Below, one piece after another: positions 8,457 through 16,564 of a stretch of 64,000 nucleotides of DNA (positions within the stretch are counted from its first letter, which is position 1; every line of letters starts with the position of its first letter). The position numbers were made by a program, and so were the translations under genes. The notes beneath the pieces are model-generated. The model had not been told where the DNA came from and ran no database searches. It saw only the letters and a program-made list of their open reading frames with translations. Origin of the DNA: Chitinophaga lutea (lineage in GTDB: Bacteria; Bacteroidota; Bacteroidia; Chitinophagales; Chitinophagaceae); assembly GCF_003813775.1 (NCBI RefSeq), contig NZ_RPDH01000001.1, positions 372,001 through 436,000 of the forward strand, read 5' to 3'.

Positions 8457-9239
8457 TTAACTGATAGAACGGTCGAGGTGCGTATACCCGCCATCCACAT
8501 ACACAATTTGCCCGGTGGTGTGGGCGGACAGGCCGCTGAGCAGGAACACCGTCATGGCCGCGATCTCTTCGGAAGTGGTCATGCGTTTTTCAAGCGGGAT
8601 TTTGGATACGATCGACTGGAGTTTTTCCTGCGGGTTGGGCAGGGAATTGATCCAGGTTTCGTACAGCGGCGTCCACACTTCGGCGGGGATCACCGTGTTC
8701 ACCCTTACGGAATACGGCAGCAGTTCCACCGCCCATTCACGGGTGAGCGCGTTGATGGCGCCTTTGGAAGCGGCGTAGCCGGAGGTGTTGCCCTGCCCGG
8801 TGGTGGCCACTTTGGAGCCGATGTTCACGATATTTCCTTTCGTGGCTTTCAGGTAAGGCAAGGCGTAGTGCGCGAGGTTGTAGTAGTGCGACAGGTTATT
8901 CTGCAGCGACGCCATGAACTTTTCGGGGCTGCCGTTTTCGAGGCCCACGCCGTCGTTGGCGCCGGCGTTGTTGATCAGCCCGTCTATCCGTCCGTATTCT
9001 TTTACCGTGAGGTCGATCACTTTTTTACAATCTTCCACATTACCCAGTTCCGCCTGTATGCCGAAGGCTTTGCCGCCGGCCTGGCGGATGGCGTCTACCG
9101 CCTTTTCGTTGTCGGCTTCTTTACGGCCGGCAATGATGGCCACGCCTCCTTCTGCCGCGATCAGTTTCGCTACCGCCTCACCGATGCCTTTGGCGCCGCC
9201 GGTCACGATCACCACCTTATCCTGTAATCCGAGATTCAT
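8457..9239 (-). CDS. L-fucose dehydrogenase-like SDR oxidoreductase
   Basis: A 260-residue classical short-chain dehydrogenase that probably oxidises L-fucose to L-fucono-lactone with NAD(P)+. The cofactor motif TGGAKGIG is at residues 14-21, NNAG follows near residue 90, and the catalytic Ser and YAASK lie in the block around SGYAASKGAINALTREWAVE. The stretches NNAGANDGVGLE and PAEVWTPLYETW, and the end VDGGYTHLDR, strongly resemble bacterial L-fucose dehydrogenases of the non-phosphorylative pathway. It sits between the lactonase and fucP genes, with an 18-bp gap to the lactonase. Exact substrate is inferred from sequence resemblance and context. Confidence 0.85.
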   Translation of the reverse strand: MNLGLQDKVVIVTGGAKGIGEAVAKLIAAEGGVAIIAGRKEADNEKAVDAIRQAGGKAFGIQAELGNVEDCKKVIDLTVKEYGRIDGLINNAGANDGVGLENGSPEKFMASLQNNLSHYYNLAHYALPYLKATKGNIVNIGSKVATTGQGNTSGYAASKGAINALTREWAVELLPYSVRVNTVIPAEVWTPLYETWINSLPNPQEKLQSIVSKIPLEKRMTTSEEIAAMTVFLLSGLSAHTTGQIVYVDGGYTHLDRSIS

Positions 9240-9256
9240 TTTGATGTACTGTTTAA

Positions 9257-10078
9257 TTATAATTGATAAAATGCCGCCGCACTGCCGCCCATGATCTGCG
9301 CCTGTTCACTGGCGGAGAGGCGGGCAATGTAGTCCGTCACGATTTTCTTCATCGGCGGATAATCCGCCGCAATCAGGCACACGGGCCAGTCGGACCCGAA
9401 CATCAGCCTGCCTGCGCCGAACGCTTCGAGCGCCACATCGAGGAAGGGCGTAAAGTCGTCCTGCTGCCAATTTTGATGGTCCGCTTCCGTCACCATGCCG
9501 CTGAGCTTGCACCATACATTGGGCAGTTCGGCCAGCGCCCGGATGTGCTGCTCCCACCCTTTCAGTTCGCCGGTCTCGAAATCGGGCTTGGCCAGGTGGT
9601 CGAGCACGAAAGGCTGATCGGGGAACTTCTTCGCAAAAGCCACCGCGGCGGGCAGCTGATGCGGGTAGATGAGAATATCGTAGGTGAACTTGAACTGTTG
9701 CAGGTTGGCGATGCCGCGGCAGAAATCGTTGCGGAGGAGAAACTCCTTGTCGGGCTCTCCCTGCACGATGTGCCGGAAACCTTTCAGCAGCGGGAACTGC
9801 GAAAAATATTCCAGCCGCTCCGCCACGCGCGGGCTTTTCAGGTCTACCCATCCCACCACGCCTTTGATGAAATCGTTCTCATTGGCGAGCTGTAACAGGA
9901 ACTGCGTTTCGCGCTCACTCTGGTCGGCCTGTACGGCCACGCAGCCGTCGACCCCGTTGGCGGCCAGTACCGGCGCCAGGTCGGCGGGCAGGTAATCTTT
10001 CTGGAGCACCTCGTCGGTCATCCAGGTATCCCGTTCGGGGAAATAATGCCAGAAATGCTGGTGTGCGTCTATGATCAT
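9257..10078 (-). CDS. L-fuconolactonase-type amidohydrolase
   Basis: A 273-residue amidohydrolase-family (COG3618) TIM barrel that should hydrolyse L-fucono-1,5-lactone to L-fuconate. The start MIIDAHQHFWHY carries the metal-site HXH motif. Further markers are FVLDHLAKP (conserved His), NVWCKLSGM and the catalytic-site aspartate in LMFGSDWPVC near the C-terminus. The frame extends upstream to a non-ATG codon, but the ATG at 10078 gives the family N-terminus and overlaps the mutarotase stop by four bases (ATGA). Related lactones may also be substrates. Confidence 0.88.
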   Translation of the reverse strand: MIIDAHQHFWHYFPERDTWMTDEVLQKDYLPADLAPVLAANGVDGCVAVQADQSERETQFLLQLANENDFIKGVVGWVDLKSPRVAERLEYFSQFPLLKGFRHIVQGEPDKEFLLRNDFCRGIANLQQFKFTYDILIYPHQLPAAVAFAKKFPDQPFVLDHLAKPDFETGELKGWEQHIRALAELPNVWCKLSGMVTEADHQNWQQDDFTPFLDVALEAFGAGRLMFGSDWPVCLIAADYPPMKKIVTDYIARLSASEQAQIMGGSAAAFYQL

Positions 10079-10404
10079 AACGTAAAAATCTTGTCCATCA
10101 GTACCCACTTTTCGCCGGGTTTGGCCGTGGGGATGGGTTGCTGGAATGTCCACATGAATGCTTCCCACTTCTGTACAATGGGATTGGCGGCGTCCATGGC
10201 CGCTTTTGTTTCGAATGAAAAACTGTCGTCCACTTCCATGATCATGAACATGCGGTTACCGGTGCGGTAAATGTCCATCACCGTAATGCCCGCGTCCGTG
10301 ATGCTTTTGTGGATTTCCGGCCAGATGCTTTTGTGGATCTTTTCGTATTCCGCAATGGAGGCCGGGTCGTCTTTCAGATCGAGCGTGTAACAATATCTTT
10401 TCAT
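10075..10404 (-). CDS. L-rhamnose/L-fucose mutarotase family protein
   Basis: A 109-residue protein of the RhaM family (COG3254, dimeric alpha/beta ferredoxin-like fold) that interconverts the anomers of a 6-deoxy sugar. Family signatures are CYTLDLKDDPASIAEYEKIH at the N-terminus, GITVMDIYRTGNRMFMIMEVDD in the middle, and the C-terminal W-x-F-MWTFQQP block. The catalytic histidine of the family corresponds to the His in YEKIHKSIWPE. The neighbours make L-fucose the likely substrate. It overlaps the lactonase gene by four bases and follows the FAH-family gene after 6 bp, so it is tightly embedded in the operon. Confidence 0.9.
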   Translation of the reverse strand: MKRYCYTLDLKDDPASIAEYEKIHKSIWPEIHKSITDAGITVMDIYRTGNRMFMIMEVDDSFSFETKAAMDAANPIVQKWEAFMWTFQQPIPTAKPGEKWVLMDKIFTL

Positions 10405-10410
10405 GCTCGG

Positions 10411-11265
10411 TTATTTTTGCCAGGCTACGGCGGTTTGTTTGGAAGTGCCCAGTCCATCGATGCCCAGTTCCACCACATCGCCTGCTTTCAGGAAGATCTG
10501 CGGGTTGAAGCCCAGGCCGACGCCTGCGGGCGTACCGGTAGAGATCACGTCGCCCGGGATGAGCGTCATGAACTGGCTGAGATAAGACACGATGAAAGGC
10601 ACGTTGAAGATGAGGTTGGACGTGTTGCCGTCCTGCATCTTTTTACCGTTCACGGTGAGCCAGAGGCGTACGTTATTGATATCCGCGATCTCGTCTTTCG
10701 TTACCAGCCAGGGGCCCAGCGGCGCGAAGGTATCGTTGCTCTTGCCTTTCACCCACTGACCGCCTCTTTCGAGCTGGAATTCACGTTCGCTGTAGTCGTT
10801 GTGCAGCGCGTAGCCGGCCACATAATCCATGGCGTCCTTCTCGTCTACATAGCTGGCTTTTTTACCGATGATCACGGCCAGTTCCACTTCCCAGTCGGTT
10901 TTCACGCTGTTGCGGGGAATCACGAGGTCGTCGTTCGGGCCTACCAGGGAAGAGGTGGATTTAAAAAACACGATGGGCTCTTTCGGAATGGCGGCGCCGG
11001 TTTCGCGGGCATGGTCGGCATAGTTGAGGCCGATGCAGATGATCTTGGAAGGCCGCGTCAAAGGAGCGCCCAGTCTCGTACCGTCTGCTACGCGGGGACA
11101 TTTGTCGCCGTTGGCATCCCACCATTTGGCGAGGCGGTTGAGGCCGTCCGTTTCCAGGAAACGTTCGCCGAAATCTTCTCCGAAGGCGGACACGTCGAAC
11201 ATGCCCGCTGCTGTTACCACACCCGGTTTTTCTGCTCCCGGTAATCCAAACCTGATAAGTTTCAT
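10411..11265 (-). CDS. Fumarylacetoacetate hydrolase family protein (probable 2,4-diketo-3-deoxy-L-fuconate hydrolase)
   Basis: A 284-residue FAH-family enzyme. An N-terminal cap (1-70) is followed by the catalytic FAH domain: KIICIGLNYADHARETG, then EPIVFFKSTSSLVGP, DWEVELAVIIGKKA with metal-binding Glu residues, and GDVISTGTPAGVG near residue 245. In the non-phosphorylative L-fucose pathway the homologue cleaves 2,4-diketo-3-deoxy-L-fuconate to pyruvate and L-lactate, and this fits the surrounding genes. The family also includes acylpyruvases and ureidoglycolate lyases, so the substrate is inferred. Gaps to both neighbours are under 10 bp. Confidence 0.87.
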   Translation of the reverse strand: MKLIRFGLPGAEKPGVVTAAGMFDVSAFGEDFGERFLETDGLNRLAKWWDANGDKCPRVADGTRLGAPLTRPSKIICIGLNYADHARETGAAIPKEPIVFFKSTSSLVGPNDDLVIPRNSVKTDWEVELAVIIGKKASYVDEKDAMDYVAGYALHNDYSEREFQLERGGQWVKGKSNDTFAPLGPWLVTKDEIADINNVRLWLTVNGKKMQDGNTSNLIFNVPFIVSYLSQFMTLIPGDVISTGTPAGVGLGFNPQIFLKAGDVVELGIDGLGTSKQTAVAWQK

Positions 11266-11273
11266 ATCCTTTA

Positions 11274-12026
11274 TTATTTTATAACTGTTTGCAATTGTTT
11301 ATAGCCGATGCGGCCGTTCACTACCTTGATCTCGTAATACTCTTCCAGCTCGCCGCCCAGTTCCACGCCCACGATCACATAATCGTCGGCATACGCCTGG
11401 ATGTATGGTTTGCCACCTTCAGGCACTTCCATTTGGAGGTTTCGCTCAACGCCGCCGAACTTCATATATACATTGGCCGCCGATTTATTCGCGCCGGGCT
11501 TGAGGGCCACGGTGAATTTGTCGAGGATCAGCCCGCTCTGGATATTCTTTTCGTGGCGGCTGACCCTGGGCTGCTGGCGGATAACGTCGCCGAGGCCCAG
11601 CGTTTTTTCCATGTAGGTGTAAATTTTTCTCGGCGGCGAGGGCACCCACAGTACCTTCAGCTGCCGGCCGTCCTGCGAGGCGTGGTAATACCGGGTGTCG
11701 CGGTTCGGTTTGATGAAACCAATCCACACGCTGTTGGGCTCGTCCCAGAATACACGGTAGATGGTGGTATCCGGGAAACCTTTCACGAGCGGCAGGTCTT
11801 TATACGTTCTTTCGTAGCGGATGGAATCGATGCTGAAAGTGAATGTAACGCTGGAAGTATCCTTGTCCCTGTCTTTGATGCTCACCTCCATGGTGCCTGC
11901 CGGCCTGGCGGGCTGCAGGGGCGCTTCTTCATCCGTGGTAGTGGCGGCATCGCCTGTTTTGGCGCCTTTGTTGTTGCAGGCGGTGAAAGCCAGCAACAGG
12001 GCCATGGCGGCATAGTGTACCTTCAT
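11274..12026 (-). CDS. Lipoprotein of unknown function inside the fucose operon
   Basis: A 250-residue lipoprotein: the signal peptide MKVHYAAMALLLAFTAC ends in a lipobox Cys17, followed by a linker rich in Thr, Ala and Pro. The mature part (about 45-250) has no motif I recognise; it is predicted mixed alpha/beta with a conserved-looking VFWDEPNSVWIGFIKPN stretch. The ATG at 12026 shares one base with the TGA of the upstream dehydrogenase (TGATG), and the FAH gene starts 8 bp after its stop. It is therefore translated from the fucose message, although none of the known pathway steps needs a lipoprotein. A sugar-sensing or envelope role is possible but unsupported. Confidence 0.8.
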   Translation of the reverse strand: MKVHYAAMALLLAFTACNNKGAKTGDAATTTDEEAPLQPARPAGTMEVSIKDRDKDTSSVTFTFSIDSIRYERTYKDLPLVKGFPDTTIYRVFWDEPNSVWIGFIKPNRDTRYYHASQDGRQLKVLWVPSPPRKIYTYMEKTLGLGDVIRQQPRVSRHEKNIQSGLILDKFTVALKPGANKSAANVYMKFGGVERNLQMEVPEGGKPYIQAYADDYVIVGVELGGELEEYYEIKVVNGRIGYKQLQTVIK

Positions 12027-12808
12027 CAGTTGTTCAGTTTAATAAATCCGCCGTCGATCGGGTAATCGCAACCGGTAATGAAGCCTGCTTCGTCCGAGCA
12101 CAGGTAAAGCGCCAGGTAGCCGATTTCTTCCGGTTTGGCCATACGGCCGATGGGCTGTGTTTTCGACAATTTATCAAACATTTCGGCTTCTTGGCCGGGA
12201 TAATTTTTAGCGATGAACCCGTCTACGAACGGGGTATGTACCCTGGCAGGCGATACGCAGTTGACGCGGATATTGCTCGCCAGGTAATCTTTCGCGGCCG
12301 ACAGGGTCATGGTCAGCACCGCGCCTTTGCTCATGGAGTAGGCGAAACGGTCCGGGATGCCCACGCTGGACGCGATGGACGCGATATTGAGGATCACGCC
12401 GCCGCCCTGTTTTTTCATCGGCTCGATGGCCGCGAACATGCAGTTGTACGTCCCTTTTACGTTCACGGCGTATATCCGGTCGAGGTCCGCCTCGGTAGTG
12501 GTTTCCAGTTTGCCTACGTGGGCGATGCCCGCGCAGTTGACCAGGATGTTGAGCTGCCCGCTGGTGGCCACCACTTTCTGCATCACGGCCACTACAGCCG
12601 CCTGGTCTGCCACGTTGCAACCGTGCACCTGCCCTTTGCCGCCCGCGGCGGTAATCTCGTTCACGGTGCCCTGCCCTGCTTCCTCATTCAGTTCCAGCAC
12701 GTGCACATCCGCGCCGCTGGCCGCCAGCACCTTCGCCACCGCCTGCCCAATCCCGCTTCCGCCGCCGGTTACAACGGCCACTTTTCCATCTAATCGGAAA
12801 AAACTCAT
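12026..12808 (-). CDS. SDR oxidoreductase (probable 2-keto-3-deoxy-L-fuconate dehydrogenase)
   Basis: A 260-residue classical SDR. TGGGSGIG is the dinucleotide-binding motif, NCAG follows near residue 89, and the catalytic tetrad shows in NIASIASS plus YSMSKGA. The C-terminal block GFITGCDYPIDGGFIKLNN is typical of sugar-acid SDRs. It heads the fucose operon and is the best candidate for oxidation of 2-keto-3-deoxy-L-fuconate to the 2,4-diketo acid, the step before the FAH-family hydrolase. A divergent VanX-type gene begins about 115 bp away, so the operon promoter must lie in that short gap. Confidence 0.87.
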   Translation of the reverse strand: MSFFRLDGKVAVVTGGGSGIGQAVAKVLAASGADVHVLELNEEAGQGTVNEITAAGGKGQVHGCNVADQAAVVAVMQKVVATSGQLNILVNCAGIAHVGKLETTTEADLDRIYAVNVKGTYNCMFAAIEPMKKQGGGVILNIASIASSVGIPDRFAYSMSKGAVLTMTLSAAKDYLASNIRVNCVSPARVHTPFVDGFIAKNYPGQEAEMFDKLSKTQPIGRMAKPEEIGYLALYLCSDEAGFITGCDYPIDGGFIKLNN

Positions 12809-12923
12809 CTTCGTAATAATTTAAGGGTTCTAAAATACCTCAATTATAAGGGTAATTGCAATTCTTTTTTAGCTACAATTTGTACTTTCTTGCCTATTTT
12901 TAAGACAGTCTAAATCGATTTTT

Positions 12924-13598
12924 GTGAAAAACATATTCATCCTCTGCCTGCTTTTGTGGCCGGCCATGCTCCCGGCCCAGGAAATCCCCCTGAACAAATA
13001 CGGCCTCCCGGTGATCAGTTCCGTGCCTTTGTACGAGCAACAGGTGAAGGCCAACAGCGAGATGCGGCTCGTGCGGGTCAACAACATCGCGATCGACGTG
13101 CGGTACGCCACCAAGGATAATTTCACCAAAACGGCGCTCTACCCCTTCGCGGCCGTATGGCTCCGGCAGCCGGCCTACGAAGCCCTGCTGCGGTTGCAGG
13201 AATACCTGGAGCCCATCGGCCTGGGGCTGAAGATATTCGACGGTTACCGCCCCTACCGGGTCACGGAAAAGATGTGGGAAATTGTGCCGGACGACCGGTA
13301 CGCCGCCAACCCGAAAACCGGCTCGGGCCATAACCGGGGCGTGGCGGTAGACCTGACGCTCATTTACCTCAAAACCGGCAAAGAGCTACCCATGCCCACG
13401 CCGTACGACGATTTTACCGAAAAAGCCCACCACGACTATATGGACCTCGACGCTGAAGTGATCGAGAACCGCACCCTGCTGCGCACCCTCATGGAAGCCC
13501 ATGGCTTTGTGGCCCTTGAAACGGAGTGGTGGCATTACGCCCTGAAAGACGCCGCCCGTTTTCCGCTGATGGATATCGGGTTTGAGGAGTTGAAGTAA
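12924..13598 (+). CDS. D-alanyl-D-alanine dipeptidase (VanX/DdpX-like, M15D)
   Basis: A 224-residue exported zinc peptidase that cleaves the dipeptide D-Ala-D-Ala. A signal peptide covers the first 18 or so residues (KNIFILCLLLWPAMLPAQ). The M15 metal and catalytic motifs are both seen: SGHNRGVAVD supplies His and Asp ligands, and ETEWWHY supplies the catalytic Glu and third His ligand. DGYRPYRV is the conserved substrate-site block. The signal peptide points to periplasmic cell-wall turnover or D-Ala-D-Ala salvage rather than vancomycin resistance, and no VanHAS genes accompany it. Confidence 0.92.
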   Translation: MKNIFILCLLLWPAMLPAQEIPLNKYGLPVISSVPLYEQQVKANSEMRLVRVNNIAIDVRYATKDNFTKTALYPFAAVWLRQPAYEALLRLQEYLEPIGLGLKIFDGYRPYRVTEKMWEIVPDDRYAANPKTGSGHNRGVAVDLTLIYLKTGKELPMPTPYDDFTEKAHHDYMDLDAEVIENRTLLRTLMEAHGFVALETEWWHYALKDAARFPLMDIGFEELK

Positions 13599-13634
13599 TT
13601 TTTATAGTTTAACAGCCTAATTCGCTACTCGTCT

Positions 13635-14474
13635 ATGGTAAAAATGAAATTTCTGATGACCGCAGCACTCGCACTGATCTGCGGTATCAGCACAGCCCAG
13701 CAATCCAAAAACGGATGGTACCAGCTTTTTAACGGGAAAGACCTGAAAGACTGGAACGTCAAAATCAGAGGCTACGATCTCGACGACAACTACGGCAACA
13801 CCTTCCGTGTGAAAGACGGGAAGCTGACCGTGTCGTACGACCAATACACCGCGTTCGACGAAAAGTATGGTCACATTTTCCACAAGAAAAAATTCTCCGC
13901 CTACCTGCTGGTGATGGAGTACCGCTTTGTGGGCGAACAGGTAAAAGGCGGCCCCGGTTGGGCCTGGCGCAACAGCGGCGCCATGATCCACGGCCAGCCC
14001 GCCGCCACGATGGGAAAAGACCAGGACTTCCCCATCTCCATCGAAGTGCAGCTGCTCGGCGGCAGGGAAACCGGCAACCGTACCACGGCCAACCTGTGCA
14101 CGCCCGGCACCAACGTGGTGATGAACAACAAACTCATCACCGCCCACTGCATCGATTCAAAATCGCAAACCTACCGCGGCGACGTATGGGTACGCGCGGA
14201 AATACTGGTGCTCGGCGATTCCATCATCAAACACATCGTGGAGAAAGATACGGTGCTGGTGTACGAAAAGCCCCAGATCGGCGGCGGCAGCGTATCCGGC
14301 CACGACCCTGCGCTTAAGAAAGACGGACAGCTGTTGTCTGAAGGCTCCATTTCGCTGCAGAGCGAGAGCCACCCGGTGGAATACCGGAAAGTGGAGGTGT
14401 TCGACCTGGCGCCTTATATGAAGGACCGGAAGAAGCTGGCGAAGAAGCTGGCGGAGCTCCAGAAGCGGAAGTGA
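13635..14474 (+). CDS. DUF1080 (3-keto-disaccharide hydrolase) domain protein
   Basis: A 279-residue secreted protein. After a signal peptide (ALALICGISTAQQ) comes one DUF1080 jelly-roll domain beginning GWYQLFNGKDLKDWNVKI, a family named for hydrolysis of 3-keto-glycosides and related to concanavalin-like lectins. Other landmarks are GHIFHKKKFSAYLLVMEYRF, the WAWRNSGAMIHGQ block and ISIEVQLLGG. The C-terminal 25 residues are lysine-rich. An alternative in-frame ATG lies three codons later, and either leaves an intact signal peptide. The gene follows vanX by 36 bp and is closed by a strong terminator. The substrate is unknown. Confidence 0.9.
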   Translation: MVKMKFLMTAALALICGISTAQQSKNGWYQLFNGKDLKDWNVKIRGYDLDDNYGNTFRVKDGKLTVSYDQYTAFDEKYGHIFHKKKFSAYLLVMEYRFVGEQVKGGPGWAWRNSGAMIHGQPAATMGKDQDFPISIEVQLLGGRETGNRTTANLCTPGTNVVMNNKLITAHCIDSKSQTYRGDVWVRAEILVLGDSIIKHIVEKDTVLVYEKPQIGGGSVSGHDPALKKDGQLLSEGSISLQSESHPVEYRKVEVFDLAPYMKDRKKLAKKLAELQKRK

Positions 14475-14552
14475 TTTTCTACATAAAAGTCCTGGTATTG
14501 GACCGGCGTCTTTTATGCATATGATACCCGGCGCTGAATAAGTGACGGGCTA

Positions 14553-14586
14553 TAAAAAAGTCCCGGTGGTTGCACCGGGACTTTTT
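14553..14586. terminator. Bidirectional intrinsic terminator
   Basis: A perfect stem AAAGTCCCGGTG / CACCGGGACTTT with a 4-nt loop, flanked by A and T runs. It lies between the DUF1080 gene (+) and the barstar gene (-), so it serves both converging transcripts. Confidence 0.85.
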
Positions 14587-14603
14587 CTTTCTTCTCATTT
14601 TAT

Positions 14604-14885
14604 CTAGCTCACCACTACATTGAGGCCGTTACGCGAAGCCGCATCCTGCAATACATCGAGCACTTTGTTGCGGGTGGTGTCCGATTCCTCGAGGAGGAAA
14701 AAGTCGAAATCGGTGATTTCGATTTTGCTGTCGCTTTTCAGATCGCAGAGGCAATCGGAGAGCGCGTCGAGGTTTTTACCGAAGTGCGGGGGGAATGCGA
14801 GGACTTTGGCGACGGTGGCGTAGAAGTCGTCGAGCGTCTGGCATTTGCGGCTGTCTATGGTAGTGGGTTGGGTGGTCATGTCCAT
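14604..14885 (-). CDS. Barstar family (ribonuclease inhibitor) protein
   Basis: A 93-residue barstar-like protein, a family that binds and blocks barnase-type ribonucleases in the cytoplasm. The characteristic core is DSRKCQTLDDFYATVAKVL, then FPPHFGKNLDALSDCLCDL, then the beta-alpha end with DVLQDAASRNGLNVVVS. The asparagine-leucine-aspartate block aligns with the barstar helix that plugs the RNase active site. No barnase-like gene is visible next to it. It stands alone next to the polymorphic-toxin debris, so it may be an orphan immunity gene or protect against an incoming toxin. Two ATGs two codons apart are possible; the first is given. Confidence 0.9.
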   Translation of the reverse strand: MDMTTQPTTIDSRKCQTLDDFYATVAKVLAFPPHFGKNLDALSDCLCDLKSDSKIEITDFDFFLLEESDTTRNKVLDVLQDAASRNGLNVVVS

Positions 14886-15229
14886 GTAACTTTTGCTGGG
14901 GTAAAATTAAGGGGTTTGGGTGGGAAATGAGTCAGTTTTTTTGAATAAAGCGGTGCTTGGCAGGGAAGCCACTCCGGCTATGGATAGGGGTAAAATGTTA
15001 TCCATCTATTTTAGCGGCGGGAAAACAAACGTCTTTTTCCTGTTTTTAATGGCGTCTTTTCAGGCAGGGTGGTTTATGCAAGAAATCGCGCAGATCAATA
15101 CGGGAACAGCCGGAATTATTTTATTCGCAAGTAGCTCAGACACATTCTGAATTCTTCTACGTGTCCAAACGCCACATTGCTTCTGTGCAAAGCTATTCCT
15201 TTTTTAAACTGCATTATACTACTTATCTA
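14886..15229. other. Intergenic stretch with no supported gene
   Basis: The + frame at 14920-15150 could encode 76 residues, but it has no recognisable motif, signal peptide or conserved context. I see no RNA gene or clear promoter here. Confidence 0.4.
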
Positions 15230-15640
15230 CTATTTTTGTTTCTTTAGAAAATAGGCTACAGCTTTTCGCTCCTTAAATCTCATGAGATAATGAAAAGTAT
15301 CATTAGTATTGGATAGAATGGATATATTCAAAGTGTCCCCTACATTTAATAAACCGGGGTTCTCCAAACTTTTAATTATCAATGAGTAACTGGAACAGCC
15401 ATTCCATCTAATATCGTACTTGGCAACCAATCGCCCGTCCAAATAATCAAGTTGCGTAGAATCATAAAAAATAAAGTATGACTTCTCGTTTAGAACACTA
15501 TCTCCATTGAGGTACCGTGCTCCAACAACTATAGCATTTTTCGGACAACTCCGCTTCTCGCATGCACTACAAAGCAAAGAAAACATATAAAGAAGGAAAA
15601 ATGCATTTGACTTAATCTTCCAGAAAACACCTTTATCCAT
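15230..15640 (-). CDS. Putative small lipoprotein, AT-rich region
   Basis: A 136-residue protein of no recognised family. The N-terminus (residues 1-27, FFLLYMFSLLCSACEK) looks like a lipoprotein signal with Cys27, so the product is probably envelope-attached. The mature part is beta-rich with two further Cys. Codon use is markedly more AT-rich than in the surrounding chromosome and matches the next three genes, so all were probably acquired together. By position it could be an immunity protein for a lost Rhs-type effector, but this is only contextual. Confidence 0.6.
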   Translation of the reverse strand: MDKGVFWKIKSNAFFLLYMFSLLCSACEKRSCPKNAIVVGARYLNGDSVLNEKSYFIFYDSTQLDYLDGRLVAKYDIRWNGCSSYSLIIKSLENPGLLNVGDTLNISILSNTNDTFHYLMRFKERKAVAYFLKKQK

Positions 15641-15743
15641 TCTATTTTTTTAGTTGTCTTAAGTAGTAATATACTTTCAAAACAGGATTTTAATTCACAA
15701 ATTAAGGAAAGAAGAATTTCGCATCCAAGCATCGTCAATTGTA

Positions 15744-16205
15744 TTACAGGATTCCTTGCTCCACAATATCCTTCACCCATTGAATCCTCTCTCTTGACCA
15801 TGGCTTAAATTGTTTTTGAGTAAAATACGTTCTTTTATCTACATCAATGCGTATCATGTCTATAATATATCTTGCTGTCGCATCTTGAATAACCTTCACC
15901 TTTACATCCTTCCTATTGCGTACAATTTTCTTTATCTTATTAAAATGCAATGTTTCAATTTCTATATTCTGCTCATCATTTAAATAAATTTTATATAATA
16001 TGTTAGCAGACACTCTCACCCCATACAAACCAACTAACACGAACATACTACCTATAAAAATCAGCGTGTACGACGTCGGCCCGGAATCCACCAAAAGATA
16101 TAAACCAAGGAACAAAAATAATAATATAAACACATGTGTAGCGCGCCAAAACCGAGTAAAAAAACTCTTATTGCTTTCTTCAACTCCAATAATCTCCGTT
16201 CTCAT
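15744..16205 (-). CDS. Small membrane protein, possible immunity protein
   Basis: A 153-residue protein with two adjacent transmembrane helices (about residues 22-40 and 47-65, LFLFLGLYLLV and LIFIGSMFVLVGLYGV) and a charged cytoplasmic C-terminus with many Lys/Arg (KIKKIVRNRKDVKVKV). This layout is common in immunity proteins of polymorphic toxin systems and in small PH-like membrane proteins. No family is recognised. It lies 41 bp downstream of a short reading frame that looks like the end of a toxin gene. AT-rich composition suggests transfer. The function is inferred from context only. Confidence 0.6.
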   Translation of the reverse strand: MRTEIIGVEESNKSFFTRFWRATHVFILLFLFLGLYLLVDSGPTSYTLIFIGSMFVLVGLYGVRVSANILYKIYLNDEQNIEIETLHFNKIKKIVRNRKDVKVKVIQDATARYIIDMIRIDVDKRTYFTQKQFKPWSRERIQWVKDIVEQGIL

Positions 16206-16245
16206 TTTATTGGTTTGTGTTGATAATTGCAGTTATTTAATTCTC

Positions 16246-16431
16246 TTACTCTCCCCTCCCATTTTTTTCCTTCTTTTTCTGCTCTCCCTCACCAAGCTCT
16301 CTTACTTTATTTCTTGTATTCGTCCCATCTTCAAACGTGCTTACCACATTACTAACTTGATCAATAACTGTCAATGCTCCCGGGGTCCCAGGTTTTGGCT
16401 TCTCTACTAAACCTTTTGTTCCCGTAACCAA
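16246..16431 (-). CDS. Short reading frame, possible toxin-gene C-terminal remnant
   Basis: A 61-residue frame that begins at TTG, two codons after an in-frame stop, so it lacks a convincing start. Its product is hydrophilic and ends in a Lys/Glu-rich tail (GEGEQKKKEKNGRGE). It resembles the low-complexity linker or end of an Rhs effector rather than a free protein. The rest of the 16206-16564 gap shows nothing else. It lies directly upstream of the small membrane-protein gene, as toxin ends often do before immunity genes. Confidence 0.25.
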   Translation of the reverse strand: MVTGTKGLVEKPKPGTPGALTVIDQVSNVVSTFEDGTNTRNKVRELGEGEQKKKEKNGRGE

Positions 16432-16564
16432 AGTTTACACCAGTCCGCCAACTCCTCCGCAGTCAATCTGAACTCGAGCGCGATATAAATTTCATTAATG
16501 ATTTAATAGCGAAGTTTCCTAGTCTTAAAGAATCCATCAAAAGCTGGAGTTATATATCCCTCCT

